NCBI GenBank assembly: GCA_021829645.1
Contig: JAKBPI010000023.1
Span: 1-41,491, forward strand
Direction: 5' to 3'
From: Actinomycetes bacterium
Lineage (GTDB): Bacteria > Actinomycetota > Acidimicrobiia > Acidimicrobiales > Bog-793
DNA length: 41,491 nt
Part shown: positions 27,035 to 35,796 of the stretch, one piece after another
Layout: every line of letters starts with the position of its first letter
How positions within the stretch are numbered: the first letter of the stretch is position 1
Position numbers and translations under genes: made by a program
Notes under the pieces: generated by a model
Databases searched by the model: none
What the model was told of the DNA's origin: nothing
Seen by the model: only the letters and a program-made list of their open reading frames with translations

Positions 27035-28946
27035 CGTAAAAATGCCCCAACTGGGCGAAGCCGTTACGGAGGGAACAATCATCAGATGGCTGAAGTCTGA
27101 AGGAGACTTTGTTACTCAAGACGAGCCGCTTTTTGAAGTTTCGACCGATAAAGTTGATTCGGAAGTGCCTTCACCGGCCTCCGGTGTCATCGAGAGGATT
27201 ATCTTTCCCGAAGGGGCTACGGTTGACGTGGGTATGACACTAGCGGTCATTGGCCAACGGGACGTACTCCCTCAAAGTATCGAAGGATCAGCCTCGGAGA
27301 CCAATTCTTTGGCAAGTATAAGAGACCTGGCGGCCATCACTGCGACATTGGGATTGGCGGCACATACCGACCAAATCACCATTGACCCCGAGATGGTAGC
27401 AGAAGACAAAAGTAGTGAAGCCATCGAGGAGGCTCCGCTCCTTCCGCCGGTGGACTATAACGGAAATATAGATATAGCCCAAGACGATACCGTCAACGCG
27501 GGCGTGACTAGTATGGACCAAGCCGGTAGCCAAAGCCCGTCTATGGAGGCGGAACAGTCGTATTCCATAGATCAAATGGCAGCCTATGAGGTAGAGGCCC
27601 CAAGTGTCGACTATTCGGATGAGGGACAACAGGATTATACCTATACACATCCGGATGCATATCTTGCCGCGGGCAGCGACTCTGCTCTCGAAGAATCAAA
27701 TGTAAACGATGGCATGACAGAGGAGTTGTCCAGACCTGATGCGGTATTAGAAGAAGAAGTTTCTTCGCAAACGGACAACTTTGTCATCTCGCCTCTTATC
27801 AGACGTATGGCAGAGGAAAATAACTTAGACCTTGATGCAATATATGGATCAGGTCCGGGTGGCAGGGTGACAAGAGAAGATCTCATGTCCCATATTGGCC
27901 AAGAAAAGGCAGATTGGTCTGAGCCACAGGAAGAATCCGCTGCAGAGCCAGTTGTCGACTTTGCGACTAACGGCAAATCTCCCAACGAAACCGATGACTT
28001 TTTAGAGGCTGAAGAAATAGCTGCCGAGAGACTAAACGTACAGCCCGTTGAAACAAATGTCGCCACCGGCCAAGACCAAGTGGCTGTTTCGCAGTCAGCG
28101 GAAACAGCCAGCATCCTAGGCAGGCTATGGAATAACCTTGGAGATGCTCAACCCGTGGTCGAAACCGAAGTTAGAACTTACAGAAAAGGTCAAGACACTC
28201 TTCGGACAAATGTTCCTGCCGTTCAAAAGAACGACGAAAGAATCCCCTTTACCTCTATGAGACGCATGACAGCAGAACACATGGTGAGGTCAAAGTCAAT
28301 TTCTCCGCATGCTTTTGTGGCCAGAGAAGTAGACTTTGAAAGAATTGAGCAGACCAGACAACTGCTCAACAAGCCAACTAATACTTTGTTTGACTTCCAC
28401 GTCACTTACTTACCTTTTGTATTGAGCGCCTTGGTCAACGTGGTGTCGAAGTATCCGAAGATGAACGCTTCCGTAGGGAGAGACGAACTCATTGTTCACA
28501 ACTATGTGAACATAGGAATCGTTGTCGACTTAGAGGGAGATGGTATGATAGTGCCGGTTTTGCGCCAGGCTGATTCCATGAGTCTTGCTGAACTCATTAC
28601 GGCTACCAAAAAATTGGTTACTAAGGCTAGGTCGCGTTCACTTGGTGCCGAAGACGTAACGGACGGAACAATAGCCGTAAGCAACCAGGGTGCTATGGGT
28701 GCCGCTTTGACGTTCCCCATCATTACCCAGCCCCAAGTTGCCGTCTTGTCGATAGATACTATCAAGCGCAAACCGACTGTGGTGACGGTGGAAGGAGAAG
28801 AGGCGATAGCCGTGCATTCGTTGGGCATGCTCGGTCTTGCTTTTGATGCCAGGGTGATCGACACCTCTTATGCAGCAGCTTTTTTGCGTGACCTTTCTAT
28901 GCTGCTTGAAGAAAGAGACTTTGCTAAAGAACTGGGTATATCCTGA
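27027..28946 (+). CDS. 2-oxoacid dehydrogenase E2 (dihydrolipoyl acyltransferase), altered active site
   Basis: In order: one lipoyl domain (residues 1-76, lipoyl lysine Lys42 in STDKVDSE), a long acidic linker (about 80-250), the peripheral subunit-binding domain (about 252-292, FVISPLIRRMAEENNLDLD), a second acidic linker (about 293-405), and the acyltransferase domain (about 406-639, from RIPFTSMRRMTAEHMV). The core fold motifs are intact. However, the HxxxDG catalytic motif near the end reads FDARVIDTS (Ala608, Asp612, Thr613), so the catalytic His is missing. The linkers are Asp/Glu/Ser-rich rather than the common Ala/Pro-rich type. The start is TTG, overlapping the lpd stop. No E1 gene is nearby, so pyruvate, 2-oxoglutarate or branched-chain specificity cannot be set. 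Confidence 0.92.
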   Translation: MADVKMPQLGEAVTEGTIIRWLKSEGDFVTQDEPLFEVSTDKVDSEVPSPASGVIERIIFPEGATVDVGMTLAVIGQRDVLPQSIEGSASETNSLASIRDLAAITATLGLAAHTDQITIDPEMVAEDKSSEAIEEAPLLPPVDYNGNIDIAQDDTVNAGVTSMDQAGSQSPSMEAEQSYSIDQMAAYEVEAPSVDYSDEGQQDYTYTHPDAYLAAGSDSALEESNVNDGMTEELSRPDAVLEEEVSSQTDNFVISPLIRRMAEENNLDLDAIYGSGPGGRVTREDLMSHIGQEKADWSEPQEESAAEPVVDFATNGKSPNETDDFLEAEEIAAERLNVQPVETNVATGQDQVAVSQSAETASILGRLWNNLGDAQPVVETEVRTYRKGQDTLRTNVPAVQKNDERIPFTSMRRMTAEHMVRSKSISPHAFVAREVDFERIEQTRQLLNKPTNTLFDFHVTYLPFVLSALVNVVSKYPKMNASVGRDELIVHNYVNIGIVVDLEGDGMIVPVLRQADSMSLAELITATKKLVTKARSRSLGAEDVTDGTIAVSNQGAMGAALTFPIITQPQVAVLSIDTIKRKPTVVTVEGEEAIAVHSLGMLGLAFDARVIDTSYAAAFLRDLSMLLEERDFAKELGIS

Positions 28947-29020
28947 TAAATTACGGGGTCAAGAGTCACTTACAAACTGTGGTTTTGGCGGTAATACGAA
29001 TTGGTTGCACGAGGTAAAAC

Positions 29021-30718
29021 ATGATCATGGCTTTAGAGGAGCAAACTTCGACGCAGAGAATTACGGAGACAAAGCGTTTAAATATCCGTTATCTGCCTGT
29101 CAGTAAATACCGTGATGTTTTGGCCTTGCAGCACGCTTTGATGAAGTCTAAAAGTAGTTACTTAATACTTCTTGAACATAACCATGTTTATACCGCAGGA
29201 GTACGCACCAAGCAAGAGCATATACTCTTGTCCGACCTCTCGGAGGTAGGCGCAGAACTGATAAAAGCAGATCGGGGAGGTGACGTTACCTATCACGGTC
29301 CAGGACAGCTTGTGGGTTATTTTATTACAGATGTCAAACTGGCTCCCAATGCCATACCTGAGCACGTTTACAAACTTGAATCACTGGTAATAGATGTCTT
29401 GGAAGAAATAGCAGTAAAAACCCATAACGCTGACAAAGGCGGACTTTCCTTTATCAGACGTGACGGATTTCCTGGTGTTTGGGTGCTTACCCCTACCGGT
29501 GAAATCACGAAGATCTGTTCAGTGGGGGTTAGGGTTTCCAAGGGAAGAAGTATGCATGGCTTTGCTTTAAATGTATCGCCAGATATGAGTATGTTTTCAC
29601 ATATCGTTCCCTGTGGGATTGCCGATTACAAAGTGACGTCTCTTAACCTGCTCGGTTATGACTGCGGAGTAGACGAAGTAGCGGGGATATTCATAGAAAA
29701 AGCGCGTCAGTTGGTAGGAGAAGACTTCGAAATCACTCTACAGTCCAGACCTTTGCGATCGGGGGAAAAAATTATCGATCAAAAAGCGGAAAGCAGAGCG
29801 GCCGCCCGTCTGCAATCAGCAGGGGTTGAACTGTCTTCTGCCGTTAAGATATCGGCAAAGAAGCCAGAATGGCTTCGGGCTAAATTGTCCACTGAGAAAA
29901 ATTTTTTCTCTTCTTATTCTACGGTACGCTCCAACAATTTGGTAACCGTATGCGAGGAAGCCGGATGTCCGAATATCAGCGAGTGCTGGTCGGATGGTAC
30001 TGCTACGTTTATGATCAATGGAGACAGGTGTACAAGGTCATGCGGTTTTTGTCTTGTCGATACGCGAAAACCTTTTCCCACTGATCCGACGGAACCGGAT
30101 AGGGTGGCAAAAGCTGTTTACGAGATGAAACTTGAGCACGCCGTGATTACCACCGTGGCAAGGGATGACTTACCGGACGGCGGAGCTGAGGCATTTGCCA
30201 AAACTATCAAAGCCATCAGAGATAAGTGTCCGGGGACGACGGTGGAAGTGTTGATATCGGATTGTAAAGGCGATCAAAAAGCTCTCAACACGATTTTTGA
30301 TGCCCATCCTGACGTTTTGAATCACAATATCGAGACAGTCTTACGCCTGCAAGGTGCCGTGAGACCTCAGGCCTCGTATGCGCGAAGCCTTGCGGTGTTG
30401 TCTTTAGCTAAGTCAGCAGGACTCATCACTAAATCATCTCTGATGATAGGGTTGGGGGAAACTGATGACGAAATTATGCATACCCTCGTCGATCTGTCCA
30501 ATATAGGAGTTTCAATAGTCACTATAGGACAATATTTACGACCGACCTCTTCGCATTTACCGGTCTATAGGTGGTATAGCCCAGAAGAGTTTCAGGGTAT
30601 CAAAGCAAAAGCTGATTCCCTGGGCTTTGATCATGTGGAATGTTCGCCTTTGACAAGGTCTAGTTATCATGCCAAGCAAGCTGTTGCTCATGCTAAAGAC
30701 TCTTATATTGCGGTATAG
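29021..30718 (+). CDS. Fused octanoyltransferase-lipoyl synthase (LipB-LipA)
   Basis: One 565-residue frame holds both steps of lipoate synthesis. The LipB half (about 1-235) moves octanoyl from ACP to the target protein; it shows GGDVTYHGPGQLVGYF (about 85-100), the lysine in TKICSVGVRV (Lys164) and the catalytic cysteine in IVPCGI (Cys198). After a charged linker, the LipA half (about 275-565) starts KKPEWLRAKL. It has the auxiliary cluster cysteines Cys311, Cys316 and Cys322, the radical-SAM CTRSCGFC (Cys337, Cys341, Cys344), and the C-terminal RSSYHA serine motif. All catalytic residues are present, so both halves should work. The frame is continuous with no internal stop. It lies 74 bp after the E2 gene, whose lipoyl domain is its likely target. 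Confidence 0.94.
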   Translation: MIMALEEQTSTQRITETKRLNIRYLPVSKYRDVLALQHALMKSKSSYLILLEHNHVYTAGVRTKQEHILLSDLSEVGAELIKADRGGDVTYHGPGQLVGYFITDVKLAPNAIPEHVYKLESLVIDVLEEIAVKTHNADKGGLSFIRRDGFPGVWVLTPTGEITKICSVGVRVSKGRSMHGFALNVSPDMSMFSHIVPCGIADYKVTSLNLLGYDCGVDEVAGIFIEKARQLVGEDFEITLQSRPLRSGEKIIDQKAESRAAARLQSAGVELSSAVKISAKKPEWLRAKLSTEKNFFSSYSTVRSNNLVTVCEEAGCPNISECWSDGTATFMINGDRCTRSCGFCLVDTRKPFPTDPTEPDRVAKAVYEMKLEHAVITTVARDDLPDGGAEAFAKTIKAIRDKCPGTTVEVLISDCKGDQKALNTIFDAHPDVLNHNIETVLRLQGAVRPQASYARSLAVLSLAKSAGLITKSSLMIGLGETDDEIMHTLVDLSNIGVSIVTIGQYLRPTSSHLPVYRWYSPEEFQGIKAKADSLGFDHVECSPLTRSSYHAKQAVAHAKDSYIAV

Positions 30719-31458
30719 GTGTTACTTTCAATATTGCAAAAATTAACCTATAGGTGTTTACCAATATAGATATTTATCGAAATGTGAGCTTTGCAGAAAA
30801 ACTAGACACAACGCACACACTGCGCCAAGCAATAACTATTGTAAGCATGAGCTATCCGGACTCATATAATTTGTGTGCCATTAGAGTCTTATGGTGTTAT
30901 AAAAGTGGACATATTCTATCACTTATTTTTTAGTTTATCAATTGTCGAAAAGCTATGCCGAATTAGTATTTGAACTCAGAAGACAGATCAAAATGATTCT
31001 ATGCCGGCTTGTTTATAACACGAACCGGTTTTACTCACTGCCTTGTAATCGAGAATCCGGCACAGAGTCAAATTGCTTAGTTGTCTTGGTACTTGAGAAC
31101 TGCGGTTAGTATGGAAGGCAATTTCTTTTGTCTTGCGTTTTTCTTGTTTCCTCTGTATAGGGTAGAAGTGTTTTGGGCTTTAGCTTCAAAAAAGTTTATT
31201 CATCAGCTTTTAGGGGTACTTTTCGGCGTGCCTTTGTCTCCTTTTGCAATTTGTATTTAGTAAACTTTTCTCCGATATCTTTTTTGTTGTGCAAATAAAT
31301 CAAGTTTTATTTTGGCTAATAGCTTGACACTGCAGGTTAAATTCTTGTATTACCCAGCAGGCTCCTAAAAGATCGATTCCTTTATTAAAAATCCCGCTAT
31401 AAGTAGCCTGTTGTGTGAGTAGTCTACGTGCAAGAAGAATTTCCTGTAGCTTGGTAGT
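30719..31458. other. 740-bp intergenic region
   Basis: No confident gene. A 49-codon hydrophobic frame (31111-31260, starting MEGNFFCLAFFLFPLYRVEV) has no ribosome binding site and is probably chance. The sequence is AT-rich with no clear terminator after lipBA. The right part carries the candidate promoter for the PAC2 gene. It may hold relics of a lost gene. Confidence 0.45.
31324..31353 (+). promoter_or_regulatory. Candidate promoter of the PAC2 gene
   Basis: TTGACA (31324-31329) and TATTAC (31348-31353) with an 18-bp spacer, about 100 bp before the GTG start of the PAC2 gene. The -35 is consensus and the -10 has two mismatches. Confidence 0.45.
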
Positions 31459-32331
31459 GTGACCAATAATAACAAACCAGATATTGAGATACCTGATTCC
31501 CTTGATATGGTGATAGCCATGGACGGCTGGATCGATGCAGGTTATGCAGCCGCCACGGCCGCTAAAACCTTAACCGATGTGACTGCATCGGAAGTCATTT
31601 ATACTTTTGATCCGGATACTTTCCTCGACTGCAGGGAAAGACGCCCTCGGGTGAAGATAAAAAATGGCATACCAACTTCGATTACGTGGACACCGCCGGT
31701 TATCAAGTTCTCTAGCGATAGCGCCGGGCAATGTGTGCTGCTGTTGACGGGACCGGAACCAGACTACAGGTGGCAGGAATTTGCCGGTGAAATACTTAAG
31801 ATAATTGAAAGACATAGAGTACGACGTCTTATTGGGCTAGGGGCTTTCCCTTTTGCCTGGCCCCATACCAGACAAATAAGAGTCATTGCTACAGGTTCCG
31901 ATATCGAACTGATCGATAAGATAGGGTATCTTAACGGTGAGATTGACGCTCCTGCCTCCGTTACCGACGTTATCGGTCAACGCTGTAAGGATTTGGCTGG
32001 TTTAGACTTTATCAACCTCTGGGCACAGGTTCCCCACTATGTCTCTAATATGTACTATCCTCAGGCGGCTCTGGCCTTGCTGGATGTATTGACGAGGTTA
32101 TGTAGCCTGCAACTAGATCTTACTCAGCTAAGAGAGGAAGCCAACCAGTTATCTTTACAGCTAAATAACTTGATATCTGCCTCAGATGAGCATTACGAGA
32201 TGGTCAGGAACTTAGAAGAGCAGGTGGATGTAGAAGACGACGAATTCAACCCAAGTTATGAGAATTTGCCTTCGGGAGATGAGATAGCGGCAGAGCTGGA
32301 AAGGTATCTTAGGGGGGAGACGAACGGCTAG
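31459..32331 (+). CDS. PAC2 family protein
   Basis: A 290-residue protein of the PAC2 (proteasome assembly chaperone 2-like) family, common in actinobacteria. Typical segments are MVIAMDGWIDAGYAAATAAKTL near the start, LLLTGPEPDYRWQEFAGEIL in the middle, and WAQVPHYVSNMYYPQAALALLDVL in the last third. A C-terminal acidic, coiled-coil-prone region (about 215-285) ends it. The bacterial role is not established; in eukaryotes and archaea related proteins assist proteasome assembly. The start is GTG at 31459. It is followed by the HAD gene at 60 bp, a pairing that fits a small operon. Confidence 0.9.
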   Translation: MTNNNKPDIEIPDSLDMVIAMDGWIDAGYAAATAAKTLTDVTASEVIYTFDPDTFLDCRERRPRVKIKNGIPTSITWTPPVIKFSSDSAGQCVLLLTGPEPDYRWQEFAGEILKIIERHRVRRLIGLGAFPFAWPHTRQIRVIATGSDIELIDKIGYLNGEIDAPASVTDVIGQRCKDLAGLDFINLWAQVPHYVSNMYYPQAALALLDVLTRLCSLQLDLTQLREEANQLSLQLNNLISASDEHYEMVRNLEEQVDVEDDEFNPSYENLPSGDEIAAELERYLRGETNG

Positions 32332-32391
32332 TATAGGAAATAGATATTTACATGAATAATGATTGGGAACAATTGATGGCCTTTAGGGAAT

Positions 32392-33081
32392 TTGATGTCG
32401 CTAATGCAATATAAACAAGTACGGCTTGTGATTTTCGATATGGATGGCGTCATTATAGATTCAGAACCATTCTGGCAAGAGGTCGAGAAGCAAGTATTTG
32501 CCAAGCTCGGTTTTGACGTAACTTCACTTGTCGAAGGCGGTAAGACAAAAGGGATGCGTCTAGATGAAGTAATACGGGATTGGCAGGGTATTCTGGGTTT
32601 CGATCAGGGGATTTCTGAGGCGATCTATTCAGAGATTATTCAAGGCATTATCAGCCGTGTCGAAAGCGATGGTGTCATGATCCCCTACGTTAAGGAAGCC
32701 ATTGATTTTTTTATCAAAAAGGGCATTCCTTTGTCTTTGGCGTCAGGGTCTAACTACGAAATAATCGATGCCGTTATGGATAAATTTGATCTTCGGGATA
32801 GGTTTTCCGTGATTTATTCGGCAGAGGACGAAATATACGGCAAGCCGCACCCGGGTATTTTTCTTACGACAGCGACTTTGATGGAAGTTTCGCCTAACAA
32901 CACGGTTGTGATCGAAGATTCTCTGAACGGCGTCATTGCGGCTAAGGCCGCATCCATGCGAGTCATTGCCATACCGCCGGACAGTGAGCAGGGTGACGTC
33001 AGGTTTTCTCTGGCGGACTGCAAGATCACATCGCTGTCCGAGATACCACAAGCTGCTTCTATGTTGGGTTTTGAGCAATAA
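32392..33081 (+). CDS. HAD-superfamily phosphatase (HxpB/beta-phosphoglucomutase-like)
   Basis: A 229-codon HAD subfamily IA hydrolase. Motif I is FDMDGVIIDSEPFW, with both nucleophile and general-acid aspartates; motif II is SLASGSNY, and motifs III/IV are GKPHPGIFL and VIEDSLNGVIAAKAA. The cap matches sugar-phosphate phosphatases such as HxpB (YniC), including the KTKGMRLDEVI segment, so a hexose or hexitol phosphate is a likely substrate. The frame opens at TTG 32392; the ATGs at 32395 and 32404 are better starts. It ends before a strong bidirectional terminator. Confidence 0.9.
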   Translation: MMSLMQYKQVRLVIFDMDGVIIDSEPFWQEVEKQVFAKLGFDVTSLVEGGKTKGMRLDEVIRDWQGILGFDQGISEAIYSEIIQGIISRVESDGVMIPYVKEAIDFFIKKGIPLSLASGSNYEIIDAVMDKFDLRDRFSVIYSAEDEIYGKPHPGIFLTTATLMEVSPNNTVVIEDSLNGVIAAKAASMRVIAIPPDSEQGDVRFSLADCKITSLSEIPQAASMLGFEQ

Positions 33082-33112
33082 AAGTATACGCTGGCACTGC
33101 TGGGGAAAAAAG

Positions 33113-33142
33113 TAACCCGAACCGAAATCTCGGTTCGGGTTA
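33113..33142 (+). terminator. Strong bidirectional terminator
   Basis: A perfect 13-bp stem, TAACCCGAACCGA and its complement, with a 4-nt loop (AATC). On plus it is followed by TTTT after the HAD gene. On minus it is followed by CTTTTTTCCCC after the GH94 gene. It serves both converging genes. Confidence 0.93.
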
Positions 33143-33154
33143 TTTTAGAAGTTG

Positions 33155-35653
33155 CTAGGATATTTTGGCCGTTATGGTGACCGTGTCCCCTTCATTGGCA
33201 ACCGGTACGGTGTTTCCGGAGACCGTCTCACCATTGACGATGAGTTCTCTCACCCTACCCGATGCGCCGGGTTCTTTTTCTACGGTGATTTTGTAAACAG
33301 CTCCCCTAAATTTACGGGTAGCCGTAAAGCCAGACCATTCAGATGGGATGACAGGATCTATTGTCAGCCCCCGATACGTAGGTCTGATACCCAATATCCA
33401 CTGTGAGATAGCCGTAAAGTTGAGAGCAGCCGTTCCGGATAGCCAAGAGTTCTTGGCTTCCCCGTGGGTGGGAGCATCTTTACCGGCAATCATTTGGGCA
33501 TAGACGTATGGTTCACACCTATGTAATTCACTGATCTCTTCTCTCTTGGAGGGATTGATTTTTTTGTAGTAGTCAAAAGCTCTGTCTCCATTGCCACACA
33601 TGGTCTCAGATATCATGATCCACGGGTTGGTATGACAGAAGATACCGGCATTCTCTTTGTAGCCTTCGGGGTAGGATGAGATTTCTCCGTATTCAGGATA
33701 GTATCTTGAGTAGGCAGGTTGCAGTACTACTATTCCGTGTTCCGTAGACAAGTGCCGGTTTACGCTGTCCAGTGCCCTAGCAGCGTGACCGGAAGCTATT
33801 CCGATTCCGGCCATAATGCATATACCTTGAGATTCGATAAAGATCTTGCCTTCTTCGTTGGCAGAAGATCCTATTGGATTGGAGTAAAAATCGTATGCAC
33901 GTTTGAACCATTCGCCGTCCCACGCATGTTCCATCACGGCGGCCGTCATTTCTTCAGCTCGCTTTGTAAACTCGGCGCTTTGCGTATCGTTGCCTAATAA
34001 GTTGGCGATGTCAGCCATTTCCTTGGCTGCTGACACGAATTGTCCTGCAATCATGACGGATTCTGCCGCACCTCCTGACTGATTTTCTGTGGTCTGGAAA
34101 GGCTCACCTGGGGTAGTAGAGAAGCAGTTGAGATTCAGGCAGTCGTTCCAGTCAGCTCTTCCGATAAGTGGCAGTCCGTGTGGACCCAGCCGATCCAGCG
34201 TGTAGTTGATGCTTTTCACTAAGTGCTCGTAAAGGGTGGTTTCGCTGCCTACTTTGTTGTCATAGGGGACAGGGGTACTCAGAATGGAGATGTCGCCGCT
34301 CTCTTTCACATAGGAAGCGACACCCAGAATAAGCCAAAGCGGGTCGTCGTTAAAACCGGATCCGATATCGTTGTTGCCGCGTTTGGTAAGGGGTTGGTAT
34401 TGGTGATAGGCTCCCCCCGTTTCCAACTGTGTGGAGGCTATATCGATAATTCTTTCCTTGGCTTTTTCGGGAATCATGTGTACAAAGCCGAACAGATCTT
34501 GATTGGAGTCCCTGAAACCCATACCTCGACCTATCCCGGATTCGTAGAAAGAAGTAGACCTACTCATGTTGAAAGTCACCATGCATTGGTAAGCGTTCCA
34601 GATGTTTACCATTCGGTTGGTGTCTGTGTCGGGAGTATGTACTTCGAGGACAGAAAGTAGTCCTGTCCAGTATTGCTTGAGTTGGTCAAATCCCTCTTCT
34701 ACCGAGTCAGGGTTAAGCCATTTTTGAATAACCTGTTTTACTGGTTTCTTATTGATAATTTGCGATTGAGGAGGGTCAAATTTGTGAGCGGGATCGTTTT
34801 CAGAATAACCGAGGACAAAAATAATTTCCTTAGTTTCTCCTGGGGCAAGTTGTAGTTTCACGTGATGGGAACCGTGTGGTGACCAGCCATGGGCTATCGA
34901 ATTTCTGGACTTCCCTTCCTCTACGGCCGCTGGATTGTCAAATCCTCTGTATGATCCCAGAAATGCTTCCCTTTGTGTATCAAAACCAGCTAATGGCTCC
35001 GAACAGGCGAAGTAGGCAAAGTGATCGCGACGTTCCCTGTATTCCGTTTTGTGATAGATAACACCGTCTTCTATTTCCACTTGGCCGGTGGAGAAGTTTC
35101 TTTGAAAATTGGTGGCGTCGTCTTGTGCGTCCCAGAGGCAGAACTCTACGGATGAGAAAAGCGAGAGGTCGGCTTCTGTCGTACGGTTGTTGGTGAGAAC
35201 CGTTTTCCAGATCTCAACGGTCTCACCAAGGGGAATAAAATAAGTGGTTTCCGCCGCTATTTCTTGATAGGTGGAGGCAATTTTGGTATAAGACAAACCG
35301 TGTCTGCATTCATATGAGTCCAAAGGCGTTTTGACTGGCTGCCAAGATGGGGACCAAAAATTGCCAGAAGAGTTGTCTCGTAGGTAAAGGTAACGCCCTC
35401 CTACGTCAAAAGGAGCGTTATTGTATCTGTACCTAGTGATACGTCTGAGTCTGGCGTCTTTGTAAAATGTATACCCGCCGGCTGTATTAGAGCATATACC
35501 GTACATCGATTCCACTCCCAAGTAATTAATCCAAGGCAGTGGTGTATTGGGCACGGAGATTACATATTCGCGGTTTTCATCGTCAAAGCGGCCGAATTTC
35601 AAGTCATTTCCCCTTACGTGTTGTGTTTCGATAGGTTGTTGGGTTATACCCAC
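33155..35653 (-). CDS. GH94 glycoside phosphorylase (cellobiose phosphorylase-like)
   Basis: An 832-residue cytoplasmic enzyme that splits a beta-glucoside with phosphate to glucose 1-phosphate. Family features: the N-terminal beta-sandwich (GRFDDENREYVISVPNTPLP, then YFIPLGETVEIWKTVLTN), and the (alpha/alpha)6 barrel with GIGRGMGFRDSNQDLFGF, the catalytic ADWNDCLNLNCF (Asp501 to Asp504 region), and TNPWIMISETMCGNGDRAFDYY near the end. The DWNDCLN form with this N-terminus points to cellobiose phosphorylase rather than chitobiose or cyclic glucan enzymes, but other beta-glucobioses cannot be excluded. No secretion signal is present. It is a single gene with its own terminator, facing the HAD phosphatase gene. 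Confidence 0.93.
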   Translation of the reverse strand: MGITQQPIETQHVRGNDLKFGRFDDENREYVISVPNTPLPWINYLGVESMYGICSNTAGGYTFYKDARLRRITRYRYNNAPFDVGGRYLYLRDNSSGNFWSPSWQPVKTPLDSYECRHGLSYTKIASTYQEIAAETTYFIPLGETVEIWKTVLTNNRTTEADLSLFSSVEFCLWDAQDDATNFQRNFSTGQVEIEDGVIYHKTEYRERRDHFAYFACSEPLAGFDTQREAFLGSYRGFDNPAAVEEGKSRNSIAHGWSPHGSHHVKLQLAPGETKEIIFVLGYSENDPAHKFDPPQSQIINKKPVKQVIQKWLNPDSVEEGFDQLKQYWTGLLSVLEVHTPDTDTNRMVNIWNAYQCMVTFNMSRSTSFYESGIGRGMGFRDSNQDLFGFVHMIPEKAKERIIDIASTQLETGGAYHQYQPLTKRGNNDIGSGFNDDPLWLILGVASYVKESGDISILSTPVPYDNKVGSETTLYEHLVKSINYTLDRLGPHGLPLIGRADWNDCLNLNCFSTTPGEPFQTTENQSGGAAESVMIAGQFVSAAKEMADIANLLGNDTQSAEFTKRAEEMTAAVMEHAWDGEWFKRAYDFYSNPIGSSANEEGKIFIESQGICIMAGIGIASGHAARALDSVNRHLSTEHGIVVLQPAYSRYYPEYGEISSYPEGYKENAGIFCHTNPWIMISETMCGNGDRAFDYYKKINPSKREEISELHRCEPYVYAQMIAGKDAPTHGEAKNSWLSGTAALNFTAISQWILGIRPTYRGLTIDPVIPSEWSGFTATRKFRGAVYKITVEKEPGASGRVRELIVNGETVSGNTVPVANEGDTVTITAKIS

Positions 35654-35796
35654 ATCTGTTTAATGTTACAGACTTTTTTGAAGTCGTGTTCTGTCCCGAG
35701 ACAAATTTGGACTTAGGGCGCGTAAGATTATAAGTAGCTTTTTCTTTTTATCAAAAGGCCGTCAGTCCATCGTTTTAGACCAAGAACGTCTCCGAA

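Noticed and set aside
31111-31260. A 49-codon hydrophobic frame in the gap after lipBA
   Set aside because: No ribosome binding site and no recognisable family; the T-rich DNA alone would give a hydrophobic peptide.
32352-32414. A 20-codon frame starting with ATG and overlapping the start of the HAD gene, like a leader peptide
   Set aside because: No ribosome binding site, no amino acid run typical of attenuator peptides, and no hairpin terminator after it; most likely chance.
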